Shown: positions 1 to 7,961, counted from the stretch's first letter. The stretch: DNA of 14,898 bases from Metaruminococcus_A sp964607135 (GCA_964607135.1 CAZSIV010000048.1:1-14898), one strand, 5' to 3'. Notes: a model not told the origin generated them from the sequence alone. Translations and numbers: made by a program.

Positions 1-17
1 TCGGTTAACCTTTTTTG

Positions 18-40
18 AACCACGCGACTATCGCGTGGTT
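18..40. terminator. Stem-loop at left edge
   Basis: A perfect 9-bp stem (AACCACGCG / CGCGTGGTT) encloses a 5-nt loop. Only a short T stretch follows it on the plus strand. On the minus strand it is followed by an A-run, so it does not look like a terminator for glgA. It may end a plus-strand gene lying left of the window. Confidence 0.35.
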
Positions 41-56
41 TTCAGAATACAAAAAG

Positions 57-88
57 AACGCCTCCATTTAAAACGGAGGCGTTTTTTT
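57..88. terminator. Probable Rho-independent terminator
   Basis: A perfect 9-bp stem (57-65 AACGCCTCC with 75-83 GGAGGCGTT) has a 9-nt loop and is followed by seven T on the plus strand (82-88). On the minus strand the stem is followed by CTTTTT, so it can also stop transcripts leaving glgA. It is best read as a bidirectional terminator between the glg operon and whatever lies left of the window. Confidence 0.7.
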
Positions 89-107
89 ATCCCATTTTCG
101 TGTGCAT

Positions 108-164
108 AAAAAGCTGATTAAAACCCTTTACCTCTTTTAGCAGGGAGATTTACAGCAGCTTTTT
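108..164 (-). terminator. Inverted repeat just after glgA
   Basis: AAAAAGCTG at 108-116 and CAGCTTTTT at 156-164 are perfect 9-bp complements separated by 39 nt. Read on the minus strand, the structure begins 11 nt beyond the glgA stop codon and its 3' arm ends in TTTTT. The long loop makes it weaker than the 57-88 hairpin. The two may act in tandem as the operon end. Confidence 0.4.
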
Positions 165-175
165 CACAAGATTGC

Positions 176-1597
176 TTATTCGCCGACGAGCTCTTTATAG
201 AGATCGACATAAGACGCCGCCGACTTTTTCCAGGAATTGTCGCAGCCGATTGCGTATCGCATAAGACCTTCCCAGTTCGGCTTGTCATAATAGAGATATT
301 TCGCGCGGCGGATCGCATCCAGCATATCATAGGCGTTATAGCTCTTAAAGGTAAAGCCGTTTCCGGAAAGCGAACCGCAGTCGAAGATACTGTCGCGCAG
401 GCCGCCGGTTTCCCGGACGATCGGGATCGTCCCATATCGCAGGGAAATCATCTGAGCCAGACCGCACGGCTCGCTCTTAGACGGCATCAAGAACATATCG
501 CTCGCAGCGTATATCTTCTTCGCCAGAGCCGGAATAAAGCCCAGCACCAAAGCGACCCTGTCCGGATATCTCCCCTTCATAGCGGAAAAGAAGTCTTCAT
601 ACTCCCTGTCGCCGGAGCCGAGGATCACAACCTTATACCCTTCCGCAATGATATCGTTAAATACGGCGCGGACTAAGTCGACCCCTTTGTGCTCGACCAG
701 CCGAGTAACCATGGAGAGGACGGGCGAACCGTCGTCCGAAAGCCCCAGCTCTTCTAAAAGCGCTTTCTTGTTGGCCTTCTTGCCGCTCAAATCAGCGGCA
801 GAAAAATTTTCATAAATCTCCTCGTCGGTTTCCGGGTCAAAACGGGCGGTGTCGATCCCGTTGAGGATGCCGCAGAGTTTATAACGGTTCGCACTGAGGA
901 TGGAATCCAACCCGTGGGAATACCAGGAAGTCAGGATTTCTTCCGCATAAGAGGGGCTGACCGTCGTCACTTTATCCGCCACCTGGATCGCGCCTTTCAT
1001 CAGGTTGACGCAGCCGTCGTTCTCCACAAGGCTGAGCTGGGATTTCGGAATGCCGAGAACCGGCTCCAGAATATCCACTCCGTATTTCCCCTGATATTGG
1101 ATATTATGTATCGTAAAGACATTCCTGATGTTGTCGTACCCTTCCTGGTACTGGTAGAACAGCTTATAGTAGACAGAGACCAGCGCGGTCTGCCAGTCGT
1201 TGGCATGGATGATATCGGGCCTGTAGTCGATGTACCGGAGCATCTCCAGGATCGCTCTCGAGAAAAAGGCAAAGCGCTCCGCATCATCGTAGTAGCCATA
1301 GAGCCCAGGGCGTTTGAAGTAATACTCATTATCCAGCAGATAATAAATCACGCCGTTGTAGTTATACTCAAAAACACCGCAATATTGCCTGCGCCAAGAG
1401 ACGTCCACATAAAAATTAGTAATGTACTTAAACTTGCTGCGGTGCTCCTCCTTAATGTCCTGATAAAGAGGCAGAACCACCCGGCAGGCAATCTTGCGGT
1501 TGCGGATTGCCTTTGGAAGAGCGCCCGCCACATCGGCCAATCCGCCGGATGCAATTAACGGGATCGCTTCACTTGTCGCGTACAAAACTTTCATCAT
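176..1597 (-). CDS. glgA: Glycogen synthase (ADP-glucose type, GT5)
   Basis: GlgA transfers glucose from ADP-glucose to the non-reducing end of an alpha-1,4-glucan in the cytoplasm. The 473-residue length is normal for bacterial GlgA. The N-terminal GT5 domain carries the ADP-glucose loop as ASGGLADVAGALP (residues 16-28) and HANDWQ at 131-136. The C-terminal Rossmann domain has TRLVEHKG (298-305, with R299 and K304) and the signature SEPCGL with E376 at 375-380, followed by ETGGLRD. The chosen ATG has AAAGG eight bases upstream; it is followed at once by a second ATG. It is the last gene of the glg operon, 38 bp after glgD, with terminators just beyond. One oddity is that the KTGGL lysine of the E. 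coli enzyme is alanine here (A16). Catalytic identity is otherwise clear from the sequence. Confidence 0.97.
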   Translation of the reverse strand: MMKVLYATSEAIPLIASGGLADVAGALPKAIRNRKIACRVVLPLYQDIKEEHRSKFKYITNFYVDVSWRRQYCGVFEYNYNGVIYYLLDNEYYFKRPGLYGYYDDAERFAFFSRAILEMLRYIDYRPDIIHANDWQTALVSVYYKLFYQYQEGYDNIRNVFTIHNIQYQGKYGVDILEPVLGIPKSQLSLVENDGCVNLMKGAIQVADKVTTVSPSYAEEILTSWYSHGLDSILSANRYKLCGILNGIDTARFDPETDEEIYENFSAADLSGKKANKKALLEELGLSDDGSPVLSMVTRLVEHKGVDLVRAVFNDIIAEGYKVVILGSGDREYEDFFSAMKGRYPDRVALVLGFIPALAKKIYAASDMFLMPSKSEPCGLAQMISLRYGTIPIVRETGGLRDSIFDCGSLSGNGFTFKSYNAYDMLDAIRRAKYLYYDKPNWEGLMRYAIGCDNSWKKSAASYVDLYKELVGE

Positions 1598-1635
1598 TCA
1601 ACCAACCTTTCCCATACACGTCCCCGGGATCTTCG

Positions 1636-2760
1636 TCACACCCTCGAACCTTTGGCAAGGTAAACTGGATAGTCGATGGTGCCGGTCACAACCCGGTAAT
1701 CATTAAAGACGACATTTTTGTCCGCAATTACGTGGCTCACTTCACATTTCGAGCCGATGACCGAGCCCTGCATGATAATAGAATTTTTGACCCTGGCGCC
1801 CGGCTTGACGATGACGCCGCGGAACAGAATACAATTTTCCACGTTGCCCTCGATGATGCAGCCGTCGGCAATCAGAGAGTTTTTCGTAACTGCGTCTATT
1901 CCATATTTTACAGGAACTTCGTCGCGAATTTTGGTGTAAACCGGGCGATCGACAGGAAACAGCACCTTTCGCGCTTCCGGATTAAGAAGGTCCATATTCG
2001 CCCGGTAATAGCTCTGCATCGTATAGATATCCTCGACGAAGCCGTCGTATCCATATCCGTAAATTTTTAAACTGTCCTTTTTCCCCTGAAGAACGCTCCG
2101 GTCGAAGCTGACCTCACCTTTGGCGGCGGCTTCCCGGATCAGATCAACCAGCAGATCCTTTTCAACGACGTAAACGTCAAGGCAGAGCTGGTTCATCCCT
2201 TCGGTTTTAGGATCGATCATGACATCGCAGACCCGCCCGGTGCTGTCGAGCTTCACAAGGGTGCTGACCGCCGCCTCTTCCTCCGACACGTTGACCGTTT
2301 TATACATCATGGTGATATCCGCGCCTTTTTGAATGTGATACTCCACAAACGGCGTATAATCCATGTTGGAAATGATATTGCAGTCGGACATCAGAACATA
2401 CTTGCATTTGGAGTGGGTCAGAAAGTCCAGCGCGCCCCGCAGCGCTTCCATTTTCCCGCGGTAGATGCCGTCGTGGGTGGTGTTTCCGAAGGGCGGCAGG
2501 ATATGCAGCCCCCCCACCTTTCTCGTAAGATCCCACTCACGGCCGGAACCGAGATGGTCGATCAACGACTGGTAGTTGTACTTTGTGATAACTCCGACCT
2601 GGCTGACCCCGGAACGCACCATATTGGACAGCGGGAAGTCGATTAAACGGTAACGGCCGCCGAACGGCACCGAACCAAGGGTTCTTTTTTCCGTCAGGTC
2701 TGTGATGATATCGTCATGGGTATTGGAAAAAAGGATTCCGCACACTTTTTCATTATACAT
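1636..2760 (-). CDS. glgD: GlgD, regulatory subunit of ADP-glucose pyrophosphorylase
   Basis: This is a GlgC paralogue of 374 residues with an N-terminal nucleotidyltransferase fold and a C-terminal left-handed beta-helix (about residues 280-370, repeated I/V-x-G hexapeptides). It keeps the family scaffold (PFGGRYRLIDFPLSN, GREWDLTR) but has lost the catalytic signatures seen in its neighbour: FSNTHDD replaces the GGQGSRL loop, SDCNI replaces SGDHI, and the EEKP lysine and WKDVGT aspartate motifs are absent. In Firmicutes such GlgD proteins are reported to be inactive alone and to assemble with GlgC into a more active heterotetramer; that role is inferred here. I chose the ATG at 2758-2760, which follows AAGGAAGG by about 12 nt. 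A TTG at 2796 in the same frame overlaps glgC and has no ribosome site. The gap to glgC is 19 bp, so the two are translated together. Confidence 0.93.
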   Translation of the reverse strand: MYNEKVCGILFSNTHDDIITDLTEKRTLGSVPFGGRYRLIDFPLSNMVRSGVSQVGVITKYNYQSLIDHLGSGREWDLTRKVGGLHILPPFGNTTHDGIYRGKMEALRGALDFLTHSKCKYVLMSDCNIISNMDYTPFVEYHIQKGADITMMYKTVNVSEEEAAVSTLVKLDSTGRVCDVMIDPKTEGMNQLCLDVYVVEKDLLVDLIREAAAKGEVSFDRSVLQGKKDSLKIYGYGYDGFVEDIYTMQSYYRANMDLLNPEARKVLFPVDRPVYTKIRDEVPVKYGIDAVTKNSLIADGCIIEGNVENCILFRGVIVKPGARVKNSIIMQGSVIGSKCEVSHVIADKNVVFNDYRVVTGTIDYPVYLAKGSRV

Positions 2761-2779
2761 TATTTTCGCCGCCCTTCCT

Positions 2780-3982
2780 TTACATATTGCCTGCAACCAT
2801 CTGCTTGGGTTTCACAACGGTGCCGGCGGGTATCGTCGCATCCGGCCCGATCACCGCGATTCCCCACTGGGATTTATCGTCGATCATCTCCGGCCGCGCG
2901 CCGATCACCGCGTTTTCCTCTACTACAACGTCCTCGCCGATGATCGCATACTCGACAATCGAGTTTTTCTTGATGACAGCGCCCGGCATCACGATGCTGT
3001 CGCGGACAACGGCACCCTCCTCAATCGTAACGCCTGCAAACAGGACGGAAAAATCAACCGTTCCATATACGCTGCATCCTTCGGTCACCATGCTGTTCTG
3101 AACATTCGCCATAGCGGATATGTAATGAGGCGGCATGACCGGGTTGCGGGAATAAATCTTCCAGTCCGGGTCGTAAAGCTCAAGCGGCACATTGGGGTTG
3201 AGCAGGTCCATATTGGCTTCCCAAAGGCTGTCAAGGGTCCCAACATCCTTCCAGTAGCCCTCAAACGGATAGGCCACCATTTTCTCGTGCGCCCCGAGCA
3301 TCGCCGGAATGATATTTTTCCCGAAATCTTTGCTGGAATCAGCGTCGTTTTCATCCTCGATTAGATACTGTTTGAGCTTTTTCCAGCTGAAAATGTAAAC
3401 GCCCATTGAAGCGAGGTCACTCTTCGGATCCTTCGGTTTTTCCTCGAAGTCGACGATCGTCCCTTCCTCGTCCGCCGTCATGATGCCGAACCGGGAAGCT
3501 TCCTCCATCGGCACCTGCAAAACCGCAATGGTGCAGTCGGCCTTTTTCTCCTTGTGGAAGGCAAGCATCTTCGCATAATCCATTTTATAGATATGGTCGC
3601 CCGAAAGGATCAAAACATAGTCCGGATCGTACCGGTCTACAAAGGGAATATTCTGGAAAATCGCATTCGCAGTCCCTTTGTACCAGGAAGCGCCCAGCGC
3701 CGACTGATACGGAGGCAGCACATGGACTCCCCCGTGAATTCGGTCCAAATCCCACGGCTGGCCATTGCCGAGGTATTCGTTTAACACGAGCGGCTGGTAC
3801 TGGGTCAAAACCCCGACCGTGTCAATCCCGGAATTGACGCAATTCGACAGAGGGAAATCGATGATTCTGTACTTCCCGCCAAATGGAACGGCCGGTTTCG
3901 CCATATGTTGTGTCAAAACATATAAACGGCTGCCCTGACCGCCGGCAAGCAGCATTGCCACACACTCTTTTTTGTTGAACAC
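2780..3982 (-). CDS. glgC: Glucose-1-phosphate adenylyltransferase, catalytic subunit
   Basis: GlgC makes ADP-glucose and pyrophosphate from ATP and glucose-1-phosphate, the committed step of glycogen synthesis. From the start chosen here it has 400 residues. Visible hallmarks are the ATP loop GGQGSRL (14-20), KPAVPFGGKYRIIDFPLSN after it, SGDHIYKMDY with the metal-binding aspartate D129, FEEKP with the sugar-phosphate-binding lysine K182, and YWKDVGT with D246. A left-handed beta-helix follows at about 280-390. The start is the GTG at 3980-3982, with GGGAG eight bases upstream. An upstream in-frame TTG at 3997 would place the ribosome site inside the coding region. It lies second in the operon, between glgB and glgD. 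Allosteric behaviour cannot be read from the sequence. Confidence 0.96.
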   Translation of the reverse strand: MFNKKECVAMLLAGGQGSRLYVLTQHMAKPAVPFGGKYRIIDFPLSNCVNSGIDTVGVLTQYQPLVLNEYLGNGQPWDLDRIHGGVHVLPPYQSALGASWYKGTANAIFQNIPFVDRYDPDYVLILSGDHIYKMDYAKMLAFHKEKKADCTIAVLQVPMEEASRFGIMTADEEGTIVDFEEKPKDPKSDLASMGVYIFSWKKLKQYLIEDENDADSSKDFGKNIIPAMLGAHEKMVAYPFEGYWKDVGTLDSLWEANMDLLNPNVPLELYDPDWKIYSRNPVMPPHYISAMANVQNSMVTEGCSVYGTVDFSVLFAGVTIEEGAVVRDSIVMPGAVIKKNSIVEYAIIGEDVVVEENAVIGARPEMIDDKSQWGIAVIGPDATIPAGTVVKPKQMVAGNM

Positions 3983-4026
3983 ACTTCTCACTCCCAATCA
4001 TTTTATAAAATACTCTCGGACGGCTC

Positions 4027-5982
4027 CTAGGCCTTTTGGGTTCGTTTGCGAGACGCCGCTCGAGGCGTCTTTTCCGTTTTTGCCTTCGGTCGTTCTTCCT
4101 TTTTTACCTGGAAGAACATGACCGACATCGGCGCGATTGTAAAGGATGCCGACTGCTCATATCCATGATTTTCCACGTCCACCGAATGAATTGGATTCGG
4201 GTTGCCGACTCCCGTGCCGCCGAAGCGAAGATCATCGGTGTTGAAAACTTCCGTATAAGTGCCGTAATACGGAACCCCTATCATATAATCCTCGCGCTGT
4301 ACCGGTGAAAAATTACATATGACAACCAATTCCTCTCCCTTTTGATTAATCCGCCGGAATGTGATGATGTTTTGTGTATTGTCGTCGTTTGAAATCCACT
4401 GAAAACCATCCCACGAATGGTCGTCTTCCCAGAGGGGAGAGGATTTCAGGTAAAACTTATTTAAAGATGAAACAAAAAGTTTCAGCTTCCGGTGCATTTC
4501 ATAACTGAGAAGGAGCCAGTCGAGCTCTTTTTCGTAGTTCCATTCAATGAACTGGCCGAACTCCTGCCCCATAAATAAAAGCTTTCCGCCCGGGTGAGCC
4601 ATCATATACCCTAAGAAAGCGCGCACGCCGGCAAATTTCTGCTCATATTCCCCCGGCATTTTAGAAATCAGCGAACACTTGCCGTGGACTACCTCGTCAT
4701 GCGATATGGGCAGAATAAAATTTTCGCTGAACGCATAAAAGAAAGAGAAGGTCAGCTTATCATGGCTTCCGGAACGGTAAAGCGGATCCATGCTCATATA
4801 GGAGAGCATGTCGTTCATCCACCCCATATTCCATTTGTAGTTGAAGCCGAGGCCGCCCACATCGGAGGGCTTTGTAACAAGCGGCCAGGCGGTCGATTCC
4901 TCCGCGATCATCAAAACATTTGGATGGTCGCTCAAAATTGTGCGGTTGAGTTTCTGGAAAAACTCGACCGCCTCCAGATTCTCATGCCCGCCGTTTTTAT
5001 TTGGCCGCCACTCTGTCCGATCATAATCGAGATAGAGCATCGAGGCCACTGCGTCCACTCTGATTCCGTCGACGTGGTACTGATCCACCCAGAACTTCGC
5101 GCTGGAAATTAAGAAGCTGATCACTTCGTTCCGGCCGTAATCGAACACCCGGGTGCCCCAGCCCTTGTGCTCCTGCTTGAGCGGATCGCTGTACTCATAG
5201 CAGGGCGCTCCGTCAAACTCATACAACCCATGGGCATCCTTCGGGAAATGAGCCGGAACCCAGTCGAGAATCACCCCGATGTCGGCGATATGGCAGCGGT
5301 CTATAAACTCCATAAAGTCGTGCGGCGTTCCATATCGGGCGGTCGGCGCAAAATACCCTGTCACCTGGTACCCCCAGGAGCCTTCATAGGGATACTCCGT
5401 CACCGGCAGCAGTTCAATATGGGTGTAACCCATCTCCTTGACATAGGGGATCAGTTCGTCCGCCATCTTTGTATAACTGAAGGTGTTGCCGTCTTCATAG
5501 CGCCGCCACGACCCCAGGTGAACCTCGTAAATATTCAACGGCCGGTGGAGAATATCAGCCCCGCTTTTTTGAAACCAGGCCTGGTCGCGCCATGTATAGC
5601 CGGAAATATCATAAAATTTCGAAGCGGTTCCAGGCGCCTCCTCCGCATGGAAGGCATACGGATCGGCCTTCATATGAATCCTGCCGTCAGGCCCTTCAAC
5701 ACTGTACTTATACAGGTCGTACTGTTCAATATGAGGAATAAAGCAGTACCAGATTTCCCCATCGTCGCTTTTTGTCATAGGGTTCGCCTTCCTGTCCCAT
5801 TCGTTGAAGTCCCCTACTACAGAGACCGAACGGGCATGCGGCGCCCAAACCCGGAAAACAGCGCCCGTGCTCCTTCCATATTTTGCGGGGTGAGAACCCA
5901 GATACCGATAAGCCTCATAATTTGTACCCTGATGGAAAAGAAATTCGGCAAAATCATTCGGCGTTCTTTTTACTCCTGGCAT
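4027..5982 (-). CDS. glgB: 1,4-alpha-glucan branching enzyme (GH13)
   Basis: GlgB cuts alpha-1,4 chains and re-attaches them through alpha-1,6 bonds, creating glycogen branches. The protein has 651 residues from the chosen start. An N-terminal CBM48 module (FRVWAPHARSVSVVGDFNEW, about 43-62) precedes a GH13 barrel with all conserved regions: DWVPAHFP, GIRVDAVAS (nucleophile D310), IAEEST (acid/base E361) and ISHDEVVHGK (H428, D429). A C-terminal beta-sandwich follows, ending near MSVMFFQVKK. The last 25 residues are an unusual Lys/Arg/Ala/Pro-rich tail beyond the normal fold. The ATG at 5980-5982 was chosen because GGAGG lies nine bases upstream; two earlier in-frame ATGs overlap or precede that site. 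It is the first gene of the operon, directly after the promoter. Confidence 0.96.
   Translation of the reverse strand: MPGVKRTPNDFAEFLFHQGTNYEAYRYLGSHPAKYGRSTGAVFRVWAPHARSVSVVGDFNEWDRKANPMTKSDDGEIWYCFIPHIEQYDLYKYSVEGPDGRIHMKADPYAFHAEEAPGTASKFYDISGYTWRDQAWFQKSGADILHRPLNIYEVHLGSWRRYEDGNTFSYTKMADELIPYVKEMGYTHIELLPVTEYPYEGSWGYQVTGYFAPTARYGTPHDFMEFIDRCHIADIGVILDWVPAHFPKDAHGLYEFDGAPCYEYSDPLKQEHKGWGTRVFDYGRNEVISFLISSAKFWVDQYHVDGIRVDAVASMLYLDYDRTEWRPNKNGGHENLEAVEFFQKLNRTILSDHPNVLMIAEESTAWPLVTKPSDVGGLGFNYKWNMGWMNDMLSYMSMDPLYRSGSHDKLTFSFFYAFSENFILPISHDEVVHGKCSLISKMPGEYEQKFAGVRAFLGYMMAHPGGKLLFMGQEFGQFIEWNYEKELDWLLLSYEMHRKLKLFVSSLNKFYLKSSPLWEDDHSWDGFQWISNDDNTQNIITFRRINQKGEELVVICNFSPVQREDYMIGVPYYGTYTEVFNTDDLRFGGTGVGNPNPIHSVDVENHGYEQSASFTIAPMSVMFFQVKKEERPKAKTEKTPRAASRKRTQKA
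4051..4070. repeat. Hairpin within the 3' end of glgB
   Basis: A perfect 7-bp inverted repeat (AGACGCC / GGCGTCT) with a 6-nt loop lies in the codons for the basic tail of GlgB. It is followed by TTTT on the plus strand only, so it is not a terminator for the glg transcript. It could be chance codon structure or an RNA stability or processing element between glgB and glgC. Confidence 0.3.
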
Positions 5983-6015
5983 AACGACCATCCTCCGCAT
6001 CCTTTTGATGAACTT

Positions 6016-6044
6016 ATCATACCAAATTCGGCATTTATTTTCAA
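6016..6044 (-). promoter_or_regulatory. Sigma-A-type promoter of the glg operon
   Basis: Read on the minus strand, -35 TTGAAA (6039-6044) and -10 TATGAT (6016-6021) are separated by exactly 17 bp. Each box matches consensus at five of six positions. The start point would be near 6009, giving a short leader of about 27 nt that contains the GGAGG of glgB. No operator was recognised beside it. Confidence 0.75.
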
Positions 6045-6197
6045 TAGAAATTTGTTTATTTTTTTATTTTTCAGAAATTTATTACGTTGAATTTGTGCAT
6101 AATATCCAAATACAGAGCCTAATTTTATATGTCGAGGAAAAAAATAGCTTTTATTGCTTCAAATCATCGGCTTTTTATTTTATTTTTTGCAAATAAA

Positions 6198-6206
6198 TGT
6201 TATAAT
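6198..6206 (+). promoter_or_regulatory. Extended -10 promoter upstream of the flippase
   Basis: TGT-TATAAT forms a perfect -10 box (6201-6206) with the TG extension. The region 17 bp upstream is T-rich but has no good -35. Transcription from near 6213 would give a leader of about 335 nt before the flippase ATG. Confidence 0.5.
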
Positions 6207-6212
6207 AATTTT

Positions 6213-6548
6213 GATTTTACTTTTTAAAGGAACGCTTCCAGATTTTTTCTGTTTCCATCGCTTTCGTTCAAGACATGCGGCGATCGTTTGAAATGCACCG
6301 TTTTTTACCTATAAGGTCAGCGGTTCCAGCCCGCCGGCACAGTCCAAGTTTTCAGCGCTTCGTCAGGAGCGGCGCCCCTCGTCCGGGTACGACGCTTTTT
6401 AAGCTCCGACGGGAGAGTCTCCTGCCAAATGATTAAATTATTTTCCGCCGTCTGAAAGACGAGGAGTTCAGGTTGTGATTATAAGCGCTCCAAACGGGCT
6501 TGCGTTCCATACGGCAGGGCAAATTCGCAAACCGGAGAGGATGACTGC
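6213..6548 (+). other. Long flippase leader, no gene recognised
   Basis: This 336-bp stretch between the AT-rich divergent promoter region and the flippase has no convincing coding frame. It becomes GC-richer after 6316 and contains several possible stems. CGGGAG-AGT-CTCCTG (near 6410-6424) and CGTC-TGAAA-GACG (near 6449-6461) are local hairpins. AGCGCTT near 6353-6359 can pair with AAGCGCT near 6483-6489, enclosing both. It matches no riboswitch consensus I know well enough to name. The ribosome site GGAGAGG lies eight bases before the flippase ATG. Confidence 0.3.
6288..6315 (+). promoter_or_regulatory. Second candidate plus-strand promoter
   Basis: TTGAAA (6288-6293) and TATAAG (6310-6315) are spaced by 16 bp. 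This is an alternative or additional start for the flippase transcript, leaving a leader of about 225 nt. Confidence 0.4.
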
Positions 6549-7961
6549 ATGAACAAGTATATTAGGCTTGTCAAAAATATATCCACCTTTGCAATCGGCA
6601 CCTTTGCCTCAAAGCTGCTCGTCTTTTTGCTGACGCCGTTTTACACCAGTATGCTGTCGCCCGACCAGTTCAGCGACGTCAACCTGATTGTCGATACAGC
6701 CAACCTTTTGATCCCCGTCATCACGGTCTGTATCACCGACGCCGTCATCCGTTTTGGGTTGGACCGCGCGGTAAACCGCGGGCAGGTGTTTACCAACGGG
6801 CTCTTAGTCATTCTGTGCGGATTCGGTGTAATGGTGATCTTAATGCCCGCGCTTCTGCAAATTGATATTATAGCACAGTTCCCTGTCTTAATTTATCTAT
6901 TTGTGTTGTGTTCCGCATTAAACAGCCTCTGCCTGCAATTTGTCCGGGCGAAGGGTTTTGTCAAGCTTTTTGCCTATTCGGGGATCCAAAACACCGCCGT
7001 CATGGTGCTGGTCAATGTTTTGCTGCTGGGCGTTTTTCACATGGGAGTTTACGGCTATGTTCTGTCGATCATCGTCGCAGACTTTGTTTCCGCACTTTTC
7101 CTTTTCTGGATTGCCAGGTTAAAGCAGTATATCCATTTGACGCGAATCAACAAAGACCTTCTCCGCGCAATGGTGCTGTTCTCCCTTCCGCTGATTCCGA
7201 CTACCCTTTTCTGGTGGATCAACACCCTTTCCGACAAGTACGTCATCACCTATATGCTGGAAAACGGTAAATACGTCAACGGCCTTTACTCCGCGGCGCA
7301 TAAGCTCCCGACCTTTATTACAATGATCGCAGGCGTCGTTATGCAGGCCTGGAATATTTCCGCCGTCACCGAAGACAACGCGAGGGATAAAAAGCGGTTT
7401 TATAAAAACGTCTTCGGTTCTTTTTCCGGTTTGATTTTTATGGGTGCGTCCTTTATTATCCTTTTAACCAAGGTCGTCACAAAAATCCTGGTGGCGGAAA
7501 GCTACTATGACTCCTGGCAGTTTGTTCCCATCCTCATGCTGGCGACGATTTTCACCTGTTTTTCTTCGTTTCTCGCCAGTATTTATATGGTGGCAAAGAA
7601 AAACAAGGTTTCCATGCTGACGGTTTTTGCAGGCGCCGCTGTCAACGTTATCCTGAACCTGACCATGGTGCCGCTTTACGGCGGGATCGGTGCGGCGGCG
7701 GCGACCTTCATCAGCTGCCTGCTGGTCTTTATCCTCCGGGCCATCACCACCAAACAGTTTATCCGGTTCAATATGCAGATTCCTAAAATCACCCTTAACA
7801 CTGTGATTCTGCTCTTCCAAACCGTGATTATGATTTTAGAGGTTCGATTCTGGATCTATCTGGAAATCGTCTTCTTTGCGCTGATCGTCATTATCAATGC
7901 CGGTACGCTGTTAAACGGGTTAAAAGGGTTCCTGTCGATGCGGCGGGACGGGCGCGCTTGA
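6549..7961 (+). CDS. Wzx/MurJ-like polysaccharide (lipid-linked glycan) flippase
   Basis: This 470-residue integral membrane protein belongs to the polysaccharide-transporter branch of the MOP flippase superfamily. About 12-14 hydrophobic segments run from residue 11 to 455. Typical family features are the amphipathic start with FASKLLVFLLTPFYT (19-33), the central FSLPLIPTTLFWWINTLSDK (211-230), and GLYSAAHKLPTF (245-256). Such proteins move undecaprenyl-linked saccharides across the cytoplasmic membrane for capsule, exopolysaccharide or wall polymers; the substrate cannot be told from sequence. The ATG has GGAGAGG eight bases upstream. It stands alone, divergent from glgB and convergent with the PhzF gene, without glycosyltransferase or polymerase neighbours. 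The C-terminus ends in a short basic tail, MRRDGRA. Confidence 0.9.
   Translation: MNKYIRLVKNISTFAIGTFASKLLVFLLTPFYTSMLSPDQFSDVNLIVDTANLLIPVITVCITDAVIRFGLDRAVNRGQVFTNGLLVILCGFGVMVILMPALLQIDIIAQFPVLIYLFVLCSALNSLCLQFVRAKGFVKLFAYSGIQNTAVMVLVNVLLLGVFHMGVYGYVLSIIVADFVSALFLFWIARLKQYIHLTRINKDLLRAMVLFSLPLIPTTLFWWINTLSDKYVITYMLENGKYVNGLYSAAHKLPTFITMIAGVVMQAWNISAVTEDNARDKKRFYKNVFGSFSGLIFMGASFIILLTKVVTKILVAESYYDSWQFVPILMLATIFTCFSSFLASIYMVAKKNKVSMLTVFAGAAVNVILNLTMVPLYGGIGAAAATFISCLLVFILRAITTKQFIRFNMQIPKITLNTVILLFQTVIMILEVRFWIYLEIVFFALIVIINAGTLLNGLKGFLSMRRDGRA

Noticed and set aside
914..3364. Antisense open frames of about 187-220 codons across glgA, glgD and glgC (914-1558, 1507-2070, 2702-3364)
   Set aside because: They cover conserved motifs of the real genes on the other strand and have no upstream ribosome sites.
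5167..6090. 307-codon plus-strand open frame antisense to glgB
   Set aside because: It lies almost wholly opposite a clear glgB, has no ribosome site and resembles no family. It is a by-product of glgB codon usage.
6275..6436. Plus-strand 53-codon ORF in the flippase leader
   Set aside because: The Arg-rich product is unfamiliar, there is no ribosome site, and a candidate promoter (6288-6315) falls inside it.
6317..6478. Minus-strand frame open for 54 codons in the same leader
   Set aside because: It has no usable start codon or ribosome site, and the length is within chance expectation.
6370..6490. Possible glycine, M-box or other riboswitch because of GGGAGAGT and GAAAGACG fragments
   Set aside because: Only short fragments match and the defining conserved cores are missing, so no riboswitch class is claimed.
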